From positions 9,982,001-10,046,000 of the forward strand of contig NC_062252.1 of assembly GCF_905475465.1 (NCBI RefSeq): DNA of 64,000 bases, in the 5' to 3' direction. The notes below the pieces were generated by a model. The model did not search any database. It saw only the letters and a list, made by a program, of their open reading frames with translations, and was not told where the DNA came from. A program made the translations under genes and the position numbers. The DNA comes from Pieris napi (lineage: Eukaryota; Arthropoda; Insecta; Lepidoptera; Pieridae). Of this stretch, positions 32,490-42,852 are shown in pieces (positions within the stretch are counted from its first letter, which is position 1; every line of letters begins with the position of its first letter).

Positions 32490-32600
32490 AAAGGCCGGCA
32501 ACACACCCACTTAAAATGGATGTCCATAGGTTGCAATGACTGCCCTATTTGGGCGTCCCGTAGGCTAGATTACCGCCCTATTCTAACAACAAAATTTGGC
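32490..32600 (+). mobile_element. Family B LINE-like 3' fragment
   Basis: 'caaaggccggcaacacaccc', 'atggatgtccataggttgc', 'aatgactgccctatttgggc'. These read as a diverged inverse of 27165-27345. Confidence 0.5.
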
Positions 32601-32940
32601 TAAGTTTAATAAACAGTACTTAGATTATAATATTGATTTTGAAACGATCGTAAAATATACAAAATCTGACATTTAAACAAAACTTCGTACTACTGCGGTG
32701 TTTAATGTAAAATAACGTGAATCTCCCTGGTCTTTTGTCTCTGGATAATTTAGTAGTATTATATTCTGTGGCATTAGTTACTGTAGCAACCGATTGTATT
32801 ATCTCAAAACAATGAACAATTTTAGCGACGGTAATGTATTTCTGTCAAATTTCTGACAAGGGTTTGACAATGTACATTATAAGTACGTGTCGTCTTTAAT
32901 TACGTCACAACAGGAAAAGCGAAAGATAATTTGTGTATTA
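32601..32940. other. AT-rich DNA, nothing recognised
   Basis: No gene or repeat copy was recognised. Confidence 0.4.
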
Positions 32941-33076
32941 TCTCTATATATATAAAATTCTCGTGTCACAATGTTCGTTCCCATACACCTCCGAAACGGC
33001 TCGACCGATTCTTATCAATTGTTTTATGCATATTCAGTAAGTCTGAGACTCGGCTACTATCTATCTTTCAAATCCC

Positions 33077-33079
33077 TAA
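33077..33079 (+). repeat. TAA target duplication, left
   Basis: Pairs with TAA at 35216-35218. The undisturbed relative at 19321 has a single TAA followed by GTGATTG, matching GTGATAAGG right of the insert. Confidence 0.85.
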
Positions 33080-33638
33080 CGGCCAAAATTAATAAAGTAT
33101 CCTCAATCTATGATTATAACCAATCTTGGACTGATTCATATCTAAAGACTGATCTCCAATCTGCATGCCAATAAACATTTCTGCTATCCGATTGTTTATT
33201 TGACAAAAGATTGACAGCAATCTTTTGCGTGATCCTTGCCTCTCGACCGCGTTTCGTTCAATGCAATATATATATATGCAATATGTTGTGTTCAAGCATA
33301 CCAAAAGTTTGCTGTTTTTGGAACGAAATAAAATAAGTAAGACTAAGGGTCTGTTTCACAATGTATGGATAAAGTAGCAAATAGCTATGCAACGTTTTGT
33401 TTGTTTTTTTGTTACGAACAAATAAAGTTACAAAATTCTATAGAAAAACATAGAACCTTAACCTTTTTGTTGGTCATTTAATATTACTTGTAACGAAACG
33501 GGCTGTCATTTTCATATGGTATTTTTGTTTGTTAGGTTATTGAGTATTTTAGTACATATTATTACAAATGTAAATTTTCTCTGAGTAGTTTGTGTATGAT
33601 GTTTTTGTGATTCGAGGTTGGTTCTTTAACTTAAAAAA

Positions 33639-34115
33639 ATGTCTACGCAAAAACGTGAAAGAAGCGTCAATTTCAGCCGGGAAGAAGTTGACCTTCTAAC
33701 TTCGCTTGTTGCTGACCATAAAAATATATTAGAAAATAAAAAGAGTGACTCAGTCACCTGGCAGGAGAAAGAGCAGTGCTGGAAGACGCTGGAGACGCTG
33801 TTTAATAGCACAAGTGGGTAAACTTTCGCAGTGCTAAAGCTTAAAGAGGGCTACAAGAAAAAAGTCTGCCTTGATACATGCTGAAACATATCTTACAGGA
33901 GGTGGCCCTAGTGCTGTTACTCCTCTTACCCACTATCGAGGAAAATGTCAAAGACATGATATTGTTGTCTGTCGAAGGAAATGAAAGTCAATTGAAAGGA
34001 AGAGCTTCTAAATAAGAGAAAGCAATGGGCATTTGAAGAGGAAGAAAGAGAGCATAAAAGAGAATTATGGGCCATAGAAAAAAATATATATATGTTAAAT
34101 AAATTAGAAAAATAA
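33639..34115 (+). pseudogene. Harbinger Myb/SANT-like DNA-binding protein, frameshifted
   Basis: The ATG at 33639 opens 60 codons ending at 33821. They contain V-N-F-S-R-E-E-V-D-L-L-T-S-L-V, then N-K-K-S-D-S-V-T-W-Q-E-K-E-Q-C-W and T-L-F-N-S. This is the MSANTD/NAIF1-like trihelix seen in the second Harbinger gene. The first frameshift falls right after N-S-T-S-G. In other frames L-K-E-G-Y-K-K-K and the family's T-Y-L-T-G-G-G-P-S remain (about 33840-33915). A charged coiled tail (E-E-E-R-E-H-K-R-E) ends near 34115. The partner protein normally helps the transposase bind and enter the nucleus. At least two frame breaks, so inactive. Confidence 0.75.
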
Positions 34116-34228
34116 TAGATTTTGTGCCTGGAGCGAGGATGTATTGTATTAAAAATTTGTATTTTTATTTAAATAAAAGCATTGAATTTTTATTTCATTT
34201 ATCACAAAATGTTGTAATTTATAAAATA

Positions 34229-34844
34229 TTATAGTAATAAAGCAAAATAATCACTTATAAGATTACTTCGCACACTTGCATTTCCCACGTTGTCAATTGC
34301 GCTTTGATCAATATCATCAGCTGGTTCATCTACTTGTTGCAGTAGTTCAAAATGTTCATCTCGCATATCAATAGCAATATTGTGCAACACTGCACATGCC
34401 ACTATCACGGCTTGTACACGAGATACTTGAAGCAAAACCTTTTTTGACAAACCGATTTTTTCCAAACACCATATTATGTCCTTTCCACCACATTTCTGCT
34501 TCGTATTTGAGATTCGTTATAAAGATGTTCTGCTGGAGTCTTGAGGTTTTGAAGTGGAGTTAGTAGGTAGTATCTATAGTAACAAATATTTTTGGTTGTA
34601 GCTAATATTTAATTTTTTTTTACAAAAGTTGATGAAAAGATGAAACCTGCAAGAAGTCATATATGATAGTCATCACTTTGTGTAAAAGTGTCTCCAAAGC
34701 TTCTTTTGTTAACCTAAATCTAAATGTGAATTCGGCGTCATTCAGGCTCTGGATATAATTAATTCTTGTCTTCTTATGTCTTCGCACAGAAGTACGTTGT
34801 CTTCTTCCAGCTTCAGAATTACTATCCCAATCGGATAATTGCAT
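34229..34844 (-). pseudogene. Harbinger transposase (HARBI1-like), internally deleted
   Basis: Read on minus from the ATG at 34842-34844. The N-terminal part has R-I-N-Y-I-Q-S-L-N-D-A-E-F and F-R-L-T-K-E-A-L-E-T-L-L, typical of HARBI1 N-termini. Then it jumps to the C-terminal end: T-P-A-E-H-L-Y-N-E-S-Q-I-R-S-R-N-V-V-E-R at about 34480-34545, a stop, G-V-W-K, a frameshift, and A-V-I-V-A-C-A-V-L-H-N-I-A-I at about 34370-34415. The middle third, with the DDE catalytic acidic residues, is missing (junction near 34560-34640). Family length is usually near 350 aa; this retains about 180. Not functional. Confidence 0.8.
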
Positions 34845-35215
34845 TTAAACTTCCAAATCACTATCACTAGAACTGGAAGATGACGAAGATGAATAAATTT
34901 TCCCAATGAATATTAAGTTAGGTCGCAATCCCAAACCCAAATCATACGAGTTTCACCGATAGCAATCCGAGATTGATTTGGCCAATCAAAGCAACTGTCA
35001 AAATGGACAGATAGGTTGTTGGCATGAGTAAACATTCATTTTCATACAGAGGGCAATCTTCAATCTCTTATCCGCCCTCTGAACGTTTGGTTGATCAATT
35101 AGATTGGTATCTCAGTCCATGTATTGAATATTGGCATGATTTTCTTTAGAAATGGATTGAATTGTCAGTCTATGACAGCTAAAATTGGATTGAGATTGCA
35201 TATTGGTTTTGGCCG

Positions 35216-35218
35216 TAA
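35216..35218 (+). repeat. TAA target duplication, right
   Basis: Partner of 33077-33079. Confidence 0.85.
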
Positions 35219-35564
35219 GTGATAAGGCGTGTCCACCCCAAAAAAAAACTTTAATTTTTTCGAAAAAAATTTTTGTTTTTATTTTTGAATGGTACATCAT
35301 ACAAAAATACATACAACCCTTAATTTTCACCCCTCTACGATCAACCCCTATTTTTTATTATTGATAGTTATTTTTATAGAATTGATAAAACAAACGTTTG
35401 CCGGATCAGCTAGTGTTAATATATGTTTAGAATTGTATTCAATAAACATATTAATTTATTAAAACTAATTTCAATAATACATGATTTTTTTTAAATTTTG
35501 GAATAAGCTATGTCATCAAAGATGGTACTTATTTTAATTGACACATAATTAATTTTTATTTATG

Positions 35565-35708
35565 TAGTCTTCGTGTGTCAGGCATAGGAGGCTGATCAGT
35601 AGGCCGACCTATAGTAGATAGGCAAGTAGATTGATAAATGATCATGTATCAGATACCGGAAACTGAGGCCCAGACCTAAAAAGCTTGTAGCACCACTGGA
35701 TTTTTTAA
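35565..35708 (+). mobile_element. SINE-1, 3' half
   Basis: 'gtgtgtcaggcataggaggc', 'gataggcaagtag', 'ggcccagacctaaaaagctt', 'gtagcaccactgg'. The tRNA head is lost. Confidence 0.7.
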
Positions 35709-36234
35709 ATTTACATACTAGTTTTAACTTAATTTTATTACTAATTAAATGATATTAGCATCTTGCATACGTCTCTCAGCCTCTTTACTTAAGTAGCGGA
35801 ATCATATGCGGAATTGGCGACTGCGACGATAGACAGAATATATAGATAGATAGAATATAATTTTTTATAATCAACCGTAATTATTAATAAGGTCCAGTTT
35901 ATGAAATGTATTTAAATTGTGAACAAAGACTTTCAATATGTCAAAATGTGACACTCTATCTGTCAAAACAAATGACAAGGGTGGACATTTTATGAGATGT
36001 GCTCTTTTATTATTTCACTACAACTTCACTGAGATAGGTTGACGTTGATTAAAGTAGGAAGAATGGATTGAAAAGAAATTTTATTGGACCGAAAGTAATC
36101 GCAAAGTGAGAATGGCAATACTTTGTAAGGCTGGGCATAATGCACTGCGATATTTCCATCATAAGATGAATTTGCTTTGATGGTAGCAACATAATATTTG
36201 TTGGTAATTGGCAATATTTTCAATTAAATTCATC
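35709..36234. other. AT-rich DNA, nothing recognised
   Basis: A 65-codon minus frame (36026-36223) shows no domain I recognise, and there are no splice signals to support it. Confidence 0.4.
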
Positions 36235-36310
36235 GACATAGACATAACAGTTACAAAAACACACATATAAACACACAAATGAACAATTATCAAAGGGAAA
36301 AAATCGGTTG
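36235..36310 (-). repeat. Family E short 3' end
   Basis: 'gacatagacataacagttac', 'aaacacacaaatgaacaatt', 'atcaaaggg': only the outer 75 bp of family E. Confidence 0.5.
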
Positions 36311-36509
36311 TCTGTAAAGTCGGTTAACTGACGATAGTTGAACGTGACAACGTCATAAGAAAATACTGATGGAATGGTTGCATTTTCCAAAAGAAAATTT
36401 TAATGTAATTTGTTTGATAGATATTTTGTATATATATAGAGGAGGTAAATGGAAATCACAATTGAATTGATCAAGTTACATTTATTTGTACGCATAAATA
36501 CAATTATGT
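36311..36509. other. AT-rich DNA, nothing recognised
   Basis: No gene or repeat copy was recognised. Confidence 0.4.
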
Positions 36510-36665
36510 CAATTTTTTAACGAACGGACGCTGCCGAACGCGGTGGCCGATTGTGCCTCTTTGTCGCTCGTTCCGCGCTCTCGCTTGCACTTAAATGGAA
36601 CGCCTCAGAGCGAGGTAACGCCGCATGCGTCATGTTTTTCGTGCGTGCAGCCGGCATTTTTGTCA
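36510..36665. other. CpG-rich island-like patch
   Basis: 'gacgctgccgaacgcggtgg', 'tcgctcgttccgcgctctcg', 'taacgccgcatgcgtcatg': the most CpG-dense stretch outside the PLE. It could be a promoter or noncoding first exon (for example of the gene whose start-codon exon is at 44029; a GAG|GTAACG donor-like site is present). Or it could be part of an unrecognised transposon. I cannot decide from sequence alone. Confidence 0.4.
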
Positions 36666-37510
36666 TTTATTATATTTCACATTTTTTTAGTATACTTAAA
36701 ACTTCTTCAACAAAACGCGAATATATCATTTCATTAACATACAAAGTTTACGTTTACTTCGGTAATTGTACATCAATGTTTGTGTAATAAAATAAAAAAA
36801 TAGATTTGGTTTACTGTGGACTTTTTTAATACTAATCTTGGTATTTTTACAACAAGTACTGTTAATTAGTACCACCCTTGGACGACGGTCCAGTAGCTTT
36901 GTGAGAGCCCATTAGACTTTGGCCTGGGCCAGCAAGAACGGCCCATTATTCCTGTATAGTAGTTTTACATTCCATTTCGTGATTTCCATGGCTATACAGA
37001 AAATCCACTCTTTAGATAGGACTGTAATAAAACATCAGACTACGACCAATATAAGGCGGATGAAACCGTGAGGCACAACTAGTGTTATAAAAACACGGAT
37101 AAACAAATATAATAAGCGAGGGCTTCTATAATTTACCCAACGCTTCCGGCTTATGGAGACAATATTAAAACCAGCTTCAATAAATCATGTTCCGTACACT
37201 CTTAGCGCCAATAATTTCCCCAGGGCCGAACGACCAGTTTATCTTGACCCCTCGATACACAGTTTACACAGGATATCTTGTATATTTTAAAGTATTCACT
37301 TGTTTGAACATCTTTAGTATCGATAAGAATAGTTCCTTACTGATAAAAAAATATTACAAGGACTTTTAAGTATAAGTGCGGACTAACTATATAAATTATG
37401 GGTAATAAAATAGGAATATCAGGCTGTTTAGGAATGATATCCTTATGCCCGTATATCCCACACCAACCATAATAACACATAATTTATCTACGAACTAAAT
37501 TATAAACTAA
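36666..37510. other. AT-rich DNA, nothing recognised
   Basis: 'ggcacaactagtgtta' at about 37074 might be a stray Helitron end; no partner was found. No gene. Confidence 0.35.
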
Positions 37511-37514
37511 TTAG

Positions 37515-37705
37515 TATGACATCTAACTCCTAAAGTCATACGTTCGAATCACGGCCTCTAATGGACGATTCTTTCTATGTGCGCAATTAACACTTACGGC
37601 GAAGAAAAACATTGAGAGGTCATCATCGATAGACCTAAAAACGGCGTGATCAGGCAAATAACGCTGACTATTTACAAGTTAGTTAAAAGATCGTGATCAC
37701 AAAAC
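37515..37705 (+). mobile_element. SINE-1, heavily degraded
   Basis: Has a B-box-like 'cgttcgaatcacggcc', then 'tttctatgtgcgcaattaac' and 'gacctaaaaacggcgtgat', in SINE-1 order but with many changes. Confidence 0.5.
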
Positions 37706-37794
37706 AGATAAATATATTTTTTTTTTTTCAACAGACTATATTTGGAATACGGATCTCTACGTTTGATATATCTATGATAAAATGTCATTTGTTT

Positions 37795-37988
37795 ATTAGT
37801 AATTATAACAATCAAATATACAGTATTTACAATTTTCTTAAACTACATAGTAATAGTAAACAAAATTAAAAGTATAGTCCCTGTGGCAGTGTAACTTTAT
37901 CGCTGGCAGCATTTCCTAGCTGTATTGCGATACTTGTTCGTTGAGTAAACCACCAGCTCTGGGGCCACCGGTACTTATTAATATATAA
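37795..37988 (-). repeat. Family C retroposon 3' end
   Basis: 'tatacagtatttacaatttt', 'agtccctgtggcagtgtaac', 'gtattgcgatacttgttcgt', 'caccagctctggggccaccg'. Best-preserved copy of family C. Confidence 0.65.
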
Positions 37989-38446
37989 TAAGTAACGGAT
38001 ACTCTATAAAAACCTTCACTTTAACTTTACTTTATTTCTCGGACCGCAGCTCTTCCTAAATTGGTCAGCGTAAGTGCTTTATACGTGTGAAAAGGCAATA
38101 AGTTTTGTTTTTATAAACTTTCCTACATAAAGATGTTTACGCAATATTTATGAGGGGCGATGTTATTAAATAGACCGTTAACAAAGTTTTGAAATATTTT
38201 CCTTAAAACAGAGGCCTCGTGAATCATTACAAGACCATTTTGTACGTTTATTATTAACTTAGATTAACAGGCTTTGTACTGAGCAGTGTATGAAGAATCT
38301 AATAGGACAATGGTTAGACATTAGAATTAGTTTCTATACAGTGAAGTAACAGAATCGGGCAAAATATATTATAAAGAACACATCACATTGAATCACCTCT
38401 ACCTGGAATCTCGTTTCTGAATTCACGTCTAAAACATATAGGTATA
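37989..38446. other. AT-rich DNA, nothing recognised
   Basis: No gene or repeat copy was recognised. Confidence 0.4.
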
Positions 38447-38635
38447 TCTTCTGTGTTTGTAATTACACTCCTCCTAAACGGCTGAGCCGAATTTAATGTG
38501 TCAAGTAGATTTATTTATTAAAGTTTACCACATCATACAAAGTACTAAATCTGCGGCATATTTTACAAAATCTTCCATCTAGATTCGAGAAAGGTTTAGA
38601 ATTTTAGACAGGACAACGTCTTTTGGGTCAACTAG
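38447..38635 (+). mobile_element. Short non-autonomous Helitron (H5 group)
   Basis: Starts TCTTCTGTGTTTGTAATTAC after A and ends ACGTCTTTTGGGTCAACTAG before T. 189 bp. The 3' end resembles H1 (GACAACGTCT...GGGTC..CTAG). Confidence 0.75.
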
Positions 38636-38739
38636 TACAATAAATCTACCTAATCTACCGAAATATACTGCTGATCAGCAACCAAATGTAAAAAGTAAGT
38701 GACCAGCGACTAACTCACTTAAGGCATGTACCATTTGGT

Positions 38740-39020
38740 CTGTGCCGGGGTCCGAAAGGGCATAATGTGTGTCGTAGCAAGAGAAACAGAAATGAGGTGT
38801 AAGAAATTACTAAGATGTTGCCCAAGGTACAATAAACGCAAAAGAGGATGACAATTTAGAAGATGGATAGAGAGAGAGGTACATGGCGGAGAGTGACACA
38901 GTGCAGACAGGAATGGCGAGACTTGGAGGAGGCCTCTGCCAAAATAAGGATGAGATTATTACTATTTAAAAAGAATGAGATGAGAAAAAAAAAACATTTT
39001 TTTTTAGTATCTGAAATAAA
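38740..39020 (+). pseudogene. RTE-like LINE ORF C-terminal fragment
   Basis: The plus strand encodes K-R-G-x-Q-F-R-R-W-I-E, then T-W-R-R-V-T-Q-C-R-Q-E-W-R-D-L-E-E-A-S-A-K. It parallels the G-R-P-x-x-R-W ... W-R-x-V-A-x-D-R-x-x-W-x-x-L-E-E-A-F end seen at 62789-62956. Broken frame, short. Confidence 0.6.
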
Positions 39021-39394
39021 AGTATATTATTTTTATGACAGCTTGTAATTGGGTCCGCATCTATTAATTTGACATAAAGCTTCTTTCATTATATCATCTG
39101 CGATGCAAATCGGTTGGCTAGCTTTTGTATTTAATAAAACAATAAATTCCGGAAAGTGGATTTATTATTTGTATCCCACGATATAACTGGCCAATTAGCT
39201 ATATGGTATGCCTGGGGCATAGCGGCTAAAATAACATCAATGATATTTTAGCTACGCCCAGGTAGTCCAATATTATTGTAGTTCGTCCGTGGGAAAATTA
39301 AAATGGAATTCAAATTTCGATATAGGCAAGTAGATGATCAAGTCAAGATCAGTCAAGATCAAGTGCCAATCATAGTTTGACGATGTTTATTAAA
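39021..39394. other. AT-rich DNA, nothing recognised
   Basis: 'agtcaagatc' is tandemly duplicated near 39345. No gene. Confidence 0.4.
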
Positions 39395-39845
39395 ACATTT
39401 TTTATATAACAGGTGGCAAACGGATAGGATGCTCACCTGACGTTAAGTGATACTGCCGCCCATGGACACGATCACCCAGTTGTGGAATGACGGACGTCGT
39501 CGAGGTAATACGGATGGTATTTTGTATTTTGCCTTGACGTTCTATGATGAAACTCAGCTGCAGGTATAACCGAACAACTCCTCTAAACTCTCTCCTCGGT
39601 AAGAGAAGATGCAGAGTGACCCCAAATCTCTACGCAACGACAAGGGATCAAGCCGCTCGGAATGTGACTGGTCGTCGACGGTTCGAATCGCTCTTCGTTG
39701 ATTACGATCAAGCCCAAGCTGATACTGGGGAGACTACTCCCGTCCAGAAGTGAACACAGTACCATATGGGGCCAGATTGCGAGTTGCAAGCCCGGATTGA
39801 AGTACCGTCTAGCCTTGCTGAGCACACCAAGGTTCTTGAGGCTAA
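39395..39845 (-). mobile_element. Family A LINE: RT C-terminus and 3' UTR with internal deletion
   Basis: Minus-sense copy. The 3' UTR (39400-39470) is joined directly to coding DNA 'cagttgtggaatgacggacg', so the 'ggccggcaacgc' part is deleted. It continues through the coding region ('ctctacgcaacgacaaggga', 'tcaagccgctcggaatgtga') to about 39845. Together with 51745-52235 it shows what the family A protein end looks like. Confidence 0.75.
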
Positions 39846-40500
39846 TTTAGCCTTCCCTGCCAAATGACCGTGAAACTGAACGTCATTCAAGATGTGAATG
39901 CAAAGTATTACAATGAGGCTTTAAGGAGAGTATCTTCGAAAAGAGGAGTAGCGTAAAACGTGTTTTGATATATTTTCACCTTACGAGCGAGTCATTTATG
40001 TAGTTTGTTATCTATTATCAATATTTTAAGTCATCTATAATATTGTTCAATATTAGAAAACCGTGCGGACCATAAAAAAACATTTTGTTCAACAATATTT
40101 TAGGTTAGAAAAAACAAACTATTATAGGACAAAGTGTCTATTGTTTTGAAAATATCTTCATAACAGCGAGTTACCTTAATATTTTTAATCAAAAATCCAG
40201 TTGTAACATATTTACAAGCTCAATTTCGGTAGTAAACAGTTTGCCATAATGAAAACGCAATTTCGCTTGAGTAATTAATGCTTCCACGGGGAAAACCCGC
40301 ATTGAATTCTTTCCCTGCTAATTAGTTCTTGTTGGTTAACGTTATGTACTTAATGAGGTTTGGGAGCTTTTTATATATTCATTTAAATTGCGTTCATACA
40401 TAGGCTGTATATATTGCAAAAATTATATATAATAATCTAAAGCAAATTTAGAATTTTGATAAAGTTTTTGATATTTACTACATCCAGCTTCGTTTCGTTT
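39846..40500. other. AT-rich DNA, nothing recognised
   Basis: No gene or repeat copy was recognised. Confidence 0.4.
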
Positions 40501-40620
40501 CTTCGCAGCCCATAGACACCCATCTTTAGTGAGCGCGTTGCCGGCCTTCGAGGGAGGAGTACACTAGATTTTTAAACATTTGGAGGTCGTGTCTCTGAGG
40601 GAAGACCCCCACCCACAAAC
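40501..40620 (-). mobile_element. Family B LINE-like 3' fragment
   Basis: 'cttcgcagcccatagacacc', 'gttgccggccttcgagggag', 'aaacatttggaggtcgtgtc', 'gagggaagacccccaccc'. Colinear with 27165-27345 but without the tail. Confidence 0.65.
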
Positions 40621-41280
40621 CACATCAAATATTTACTAAGGAAACGAAGCATTAAAGATCAAATCCAAAAACATTCACAAATCCGACGCGATTAAATTGA
40701 TTCCAATCGCACTTGTCCCGAATATCAATCGGGAAATGATCGAAAAAACAAGTCGATTCTGCAACATGTTTTGACCTAAATGTGTCGGAAGGCAACGTCA
40801 ACAAAACGCTTAAATTTTTAAAATTCAATTTTTGTGCTAACGGTACCTGAGTGTAGCTTGAAATTTTAATATAGTCACTGTTAATCTAAAAACTTTTTGA
40901 AATTACTATTGTATGAATTTTTAATGTTTCAAAACCGGGTTATAAAATAGTAAGAATTTAAGGTTTTTTGTTTTTATTAGTTGCGTCAATGCAATGAAAA
41001 GTATGTCAGTTTTTTTTAGTAAATGCCGTTTGCCTAACGTTCATAAGTTTTCCAAACGTGTACAAATTTTATTATATTAACTATTAATTGATAAAAAAAA
41101 CGCCACATAATATTCGTGAACAATTATATTTCACCTCGATAAAAGCATTGTAAATATATCAACAATATATAAAGGGGAAATAATTATTGTTCATTATTAT
41201 TATTAATACTAAAGTAAATTATGTATGTTTTCATGTTTGTAGCTCAAATATTACTGAACTGATTTCAAAATTCTTTAACC
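40621..41280. other. AT-rich DNA, nothing recognised
   Basis: No gene or repeat copy was recognised. Confidence 0.4.
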
Positions 41281-41476
41281 ATTACAATTTATGTGATTTA
41301 TTTAATTTACACACAAGTATTTATTTACAATATGCTTAACCTACTTAGCTAAAATAATGCTAATTAAAAACGGATAATTAGAAAACTAAACAAATTTAAA
41401 AAGTTTGGTCCCTGTGGCAGTGTATTTTTAATGCTGGCATTACCTCGCTGTATTGCGATACTTATTCGTTCATAAT
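41281..41476 (-). repeat. Family C retroposon 3' end
   Basis: 'acaaatttaaaaagtttggt', 'ccctgtggcagtgt', 'ctgtattgcgatacttattc'. Same order as 37795-37988. Confidence 0.6.
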
Positions 41477-41565
41477 TAGAATAACATTATCTATTAATTA
41501 TAAAATTAATTAGGTAGATTTAATAAAAAAAAACTTCGAAAATTTCTATGATATTATTACTTTGA

Positions 41566-41580
41566 TTCCTCGTTTATTTA
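41566..41580 (+). repeat. Target-site duplication of the mini-PLE, left
   Basis: TTCCTCGTTTATTTA, repeated exactly at 41771-41785. The first one or two T may belong to the element end. Confidence 0.75.
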
Positions 41581-41770
41581 GTATTGTCTTTTATTGACAT
41601 AACTTTTACACATTTAAAGAAAATACTTTTTTACTGGATTGAAGTTATGTATTATTATAAATTTACAATTAATTTTAAATTTTTCCGACGTTTCGTGTGC
41701 TTTACAGCGTGCGTCGTCACGGTGACCGTGAACTTAAAAATACATAAATTCAACCCGGTAAAAAAGTGTT
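41581..41770 (-). mobile_element. 190-bp mini-PLE, head-to-head
   Basis: Minus-oriented PLE end: GTATTGTCTTTTATTGACAT corresponds to the complement of the pseudo-LTR end (14706-14740). It is followed by the 3' UTR complement and the hammerhead-like block, then a short opposite piece 'acataaattcaacccggtaa' ending at 'gtgttttc'. Viewed in minus sense it has exactly the plan of the young element: a short inverted piece lacking the 35-bp extension, then the direct 3' end with the extension, inside a 13-15 bp duplication. Confidence 0.85.
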
Positions 41771-41785
41771 TTCCTCGTTTATTTA
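41771..41785 (+). repeat. Target-site duplication of the mini-PLE, right
   Basis: TTCCTCGTTTATTTA, partner of 41566-41580. Confidence 0.75.
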
Positions 41786-42290
41786 TTAAAGTGTTTCCTG
41801 TGAAAATCCCTCCAACAGTAGGCTAGAGATGTCTATGTACAGTAAAATAAACAGACCGAACCATAAACACAATAATAAAACCACAGGCTCTATCCGAATA
41901 CGATCAGCGGCTCATGAATAAATTTGCAAGAGTTTTCCGACTGATAACGCTCTGTAATGTCTTTGGCTGACAGTCGGGTGGCTGCGATTTATGTAAAACT
42001 AGGACAAACGATAAGTTTCGTGGAAGTTTTAAAGAATGATAAATTTCAGAAACACGATGGAATTGGAGTTTTGAAAAAAGATGTGAACAATGTTAGGATT
42101 GCTTTTGAAGTTTAGTTTTTTTAATTTATGCATCCCGCATTTGTTTATTAAGACTTTCAGGTCTCACTCCTGATTTTTTATATCTTCTGTTACATTGGAA
42201 GTAAAAAGCTATAATTGAACAATGGATAATGAACAATAAAAGAAGAAGAATTATTTCCTCTGACGGTATATGGGCTCATATACACATAGT
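41786..42290. other. Mixed DNA, nothing recognised
   Basis: A slightly GC-richer stretch at about 41885-42010 has no recognisable exon or repeat. Confidence 0.35.
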
Positions 42291-42294
42291 GTTA

Positions 42295-42450
42295 AAAATG
42301 TGATCCGCCTTCTGTGCCTGACACATATCGACTTTTTGAGTCTACGGTATGTCGGTTTCTTCATGTTTCACATAGATAGAAATTCTATTGTTAAACAGCC
42401 GTGAGTAGAACTCATGACCTCAGGTTTGAGGGTCGCACACCCTACGCTCA
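42295..42450 (-). mobile_element. SINE-1, head half
   Basis: Contains 'cttctgtgcctgacacatat', 'cgactttttgagtctacggt', 'cacatagatagaaattctat', 'catgacctcaggtttgaggg', 'tcgcacac'. In reverse these are the SINE-1 tRNA-derived region and body. Confidence 0.65.
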
Positions 42451-42599
42451 GACTTTATTATCCACTTAAAGTATATTTTATTAAATCTTATTTCTAGACA
42501 CTTTTTGCAGTGCCTTGATAATTTCCATCAAAAATATTTCAACAGTTTCAGCGCAAAGAAGATTAACAAATACATTCGGGTCAATGAAACTAAACAAAA

Positions 42600-42852
42600 A
42601 TAGCATTTTTTATCAACTTATGCAATTTTAATTATTTATTTATGTACGCAGTATTTTTTTTCTTTCATATTAATTCAATCTACCACTCTACCAGACTCAG
42701 TGTAACACGCCTATATAGTCTGCCTCACTCTAACGCGTATTGGCCGCACCAAAATTACGTCATCGTGTGTTAGGTATATTTTTGTTACGGAATTTCTTGA
42801 TTCGGTCGCCGCGCTCAGAGCCCGCGATAAAATTTATGCAATAGATAAAAAT
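42600..42852. mobile_element. MITE-D copy 2
   Basis: Colinear with 15135-15460 ('atattaattcaatctaccac', 'tctaacgcgtattggccgca', 'acggaatttcttgattcggt', 'cccgcgataaaatttatgca'). Ends AATAGCATTTTTTATCAAC (left) and ATGCAATAGATAAAAA (right) are decayed. About 70 bp shorter in the middle. Confidence 0.7.

Larger units (their letters stand above)
33080..35215 (+). mobile_element. PIF/Harbinger DNA transposon, decayed
   Basis: 2136 bp. Terminal inverted repeats CGGCCAAAATTAATA (left) and, in complement, CGGCCAAAACCAATA (right). TAA duplication. Two convergent gene remnants have the classic Harbinger layout: a Myb/SANT-like protein on plus and a HARBI1-type transposase on minus. Many CAATCT-like words crowd the first and last 120 bp and may be binding sites for its proteins. 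The transposase is deleted internally, so it cannot move itself. Confidence 0.9.
32941..35413 (+). mobile_element. Helitron (H2 group) split by a Harbinger
   Basis: The outer element starts TCTCTATATATATAAAATTC after A (32940) and ends TTGCCGGATCAGCTAG before T (35414). Without the insert it is about 334 bp, the same plan as 19203-19550. The Harbinger entered at TAA (33077-33079). The order of events is therefore Helitron first, Harbinger later. Confidence 0.85.

Noticed and set aside
36543..36787. Two overlapping plus frames in the CpG-rich patch as proteins
   Set aside because: Their translations turn into AT-rich hydrophobic filler after the patch and neither has a convincing domain; the patch may be regulatory or a repeat.
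39583..39890. Minus-strand frames as a host gene
   Set aside because: They are the C-terminal coding part of a family A LINE in shifted frames.
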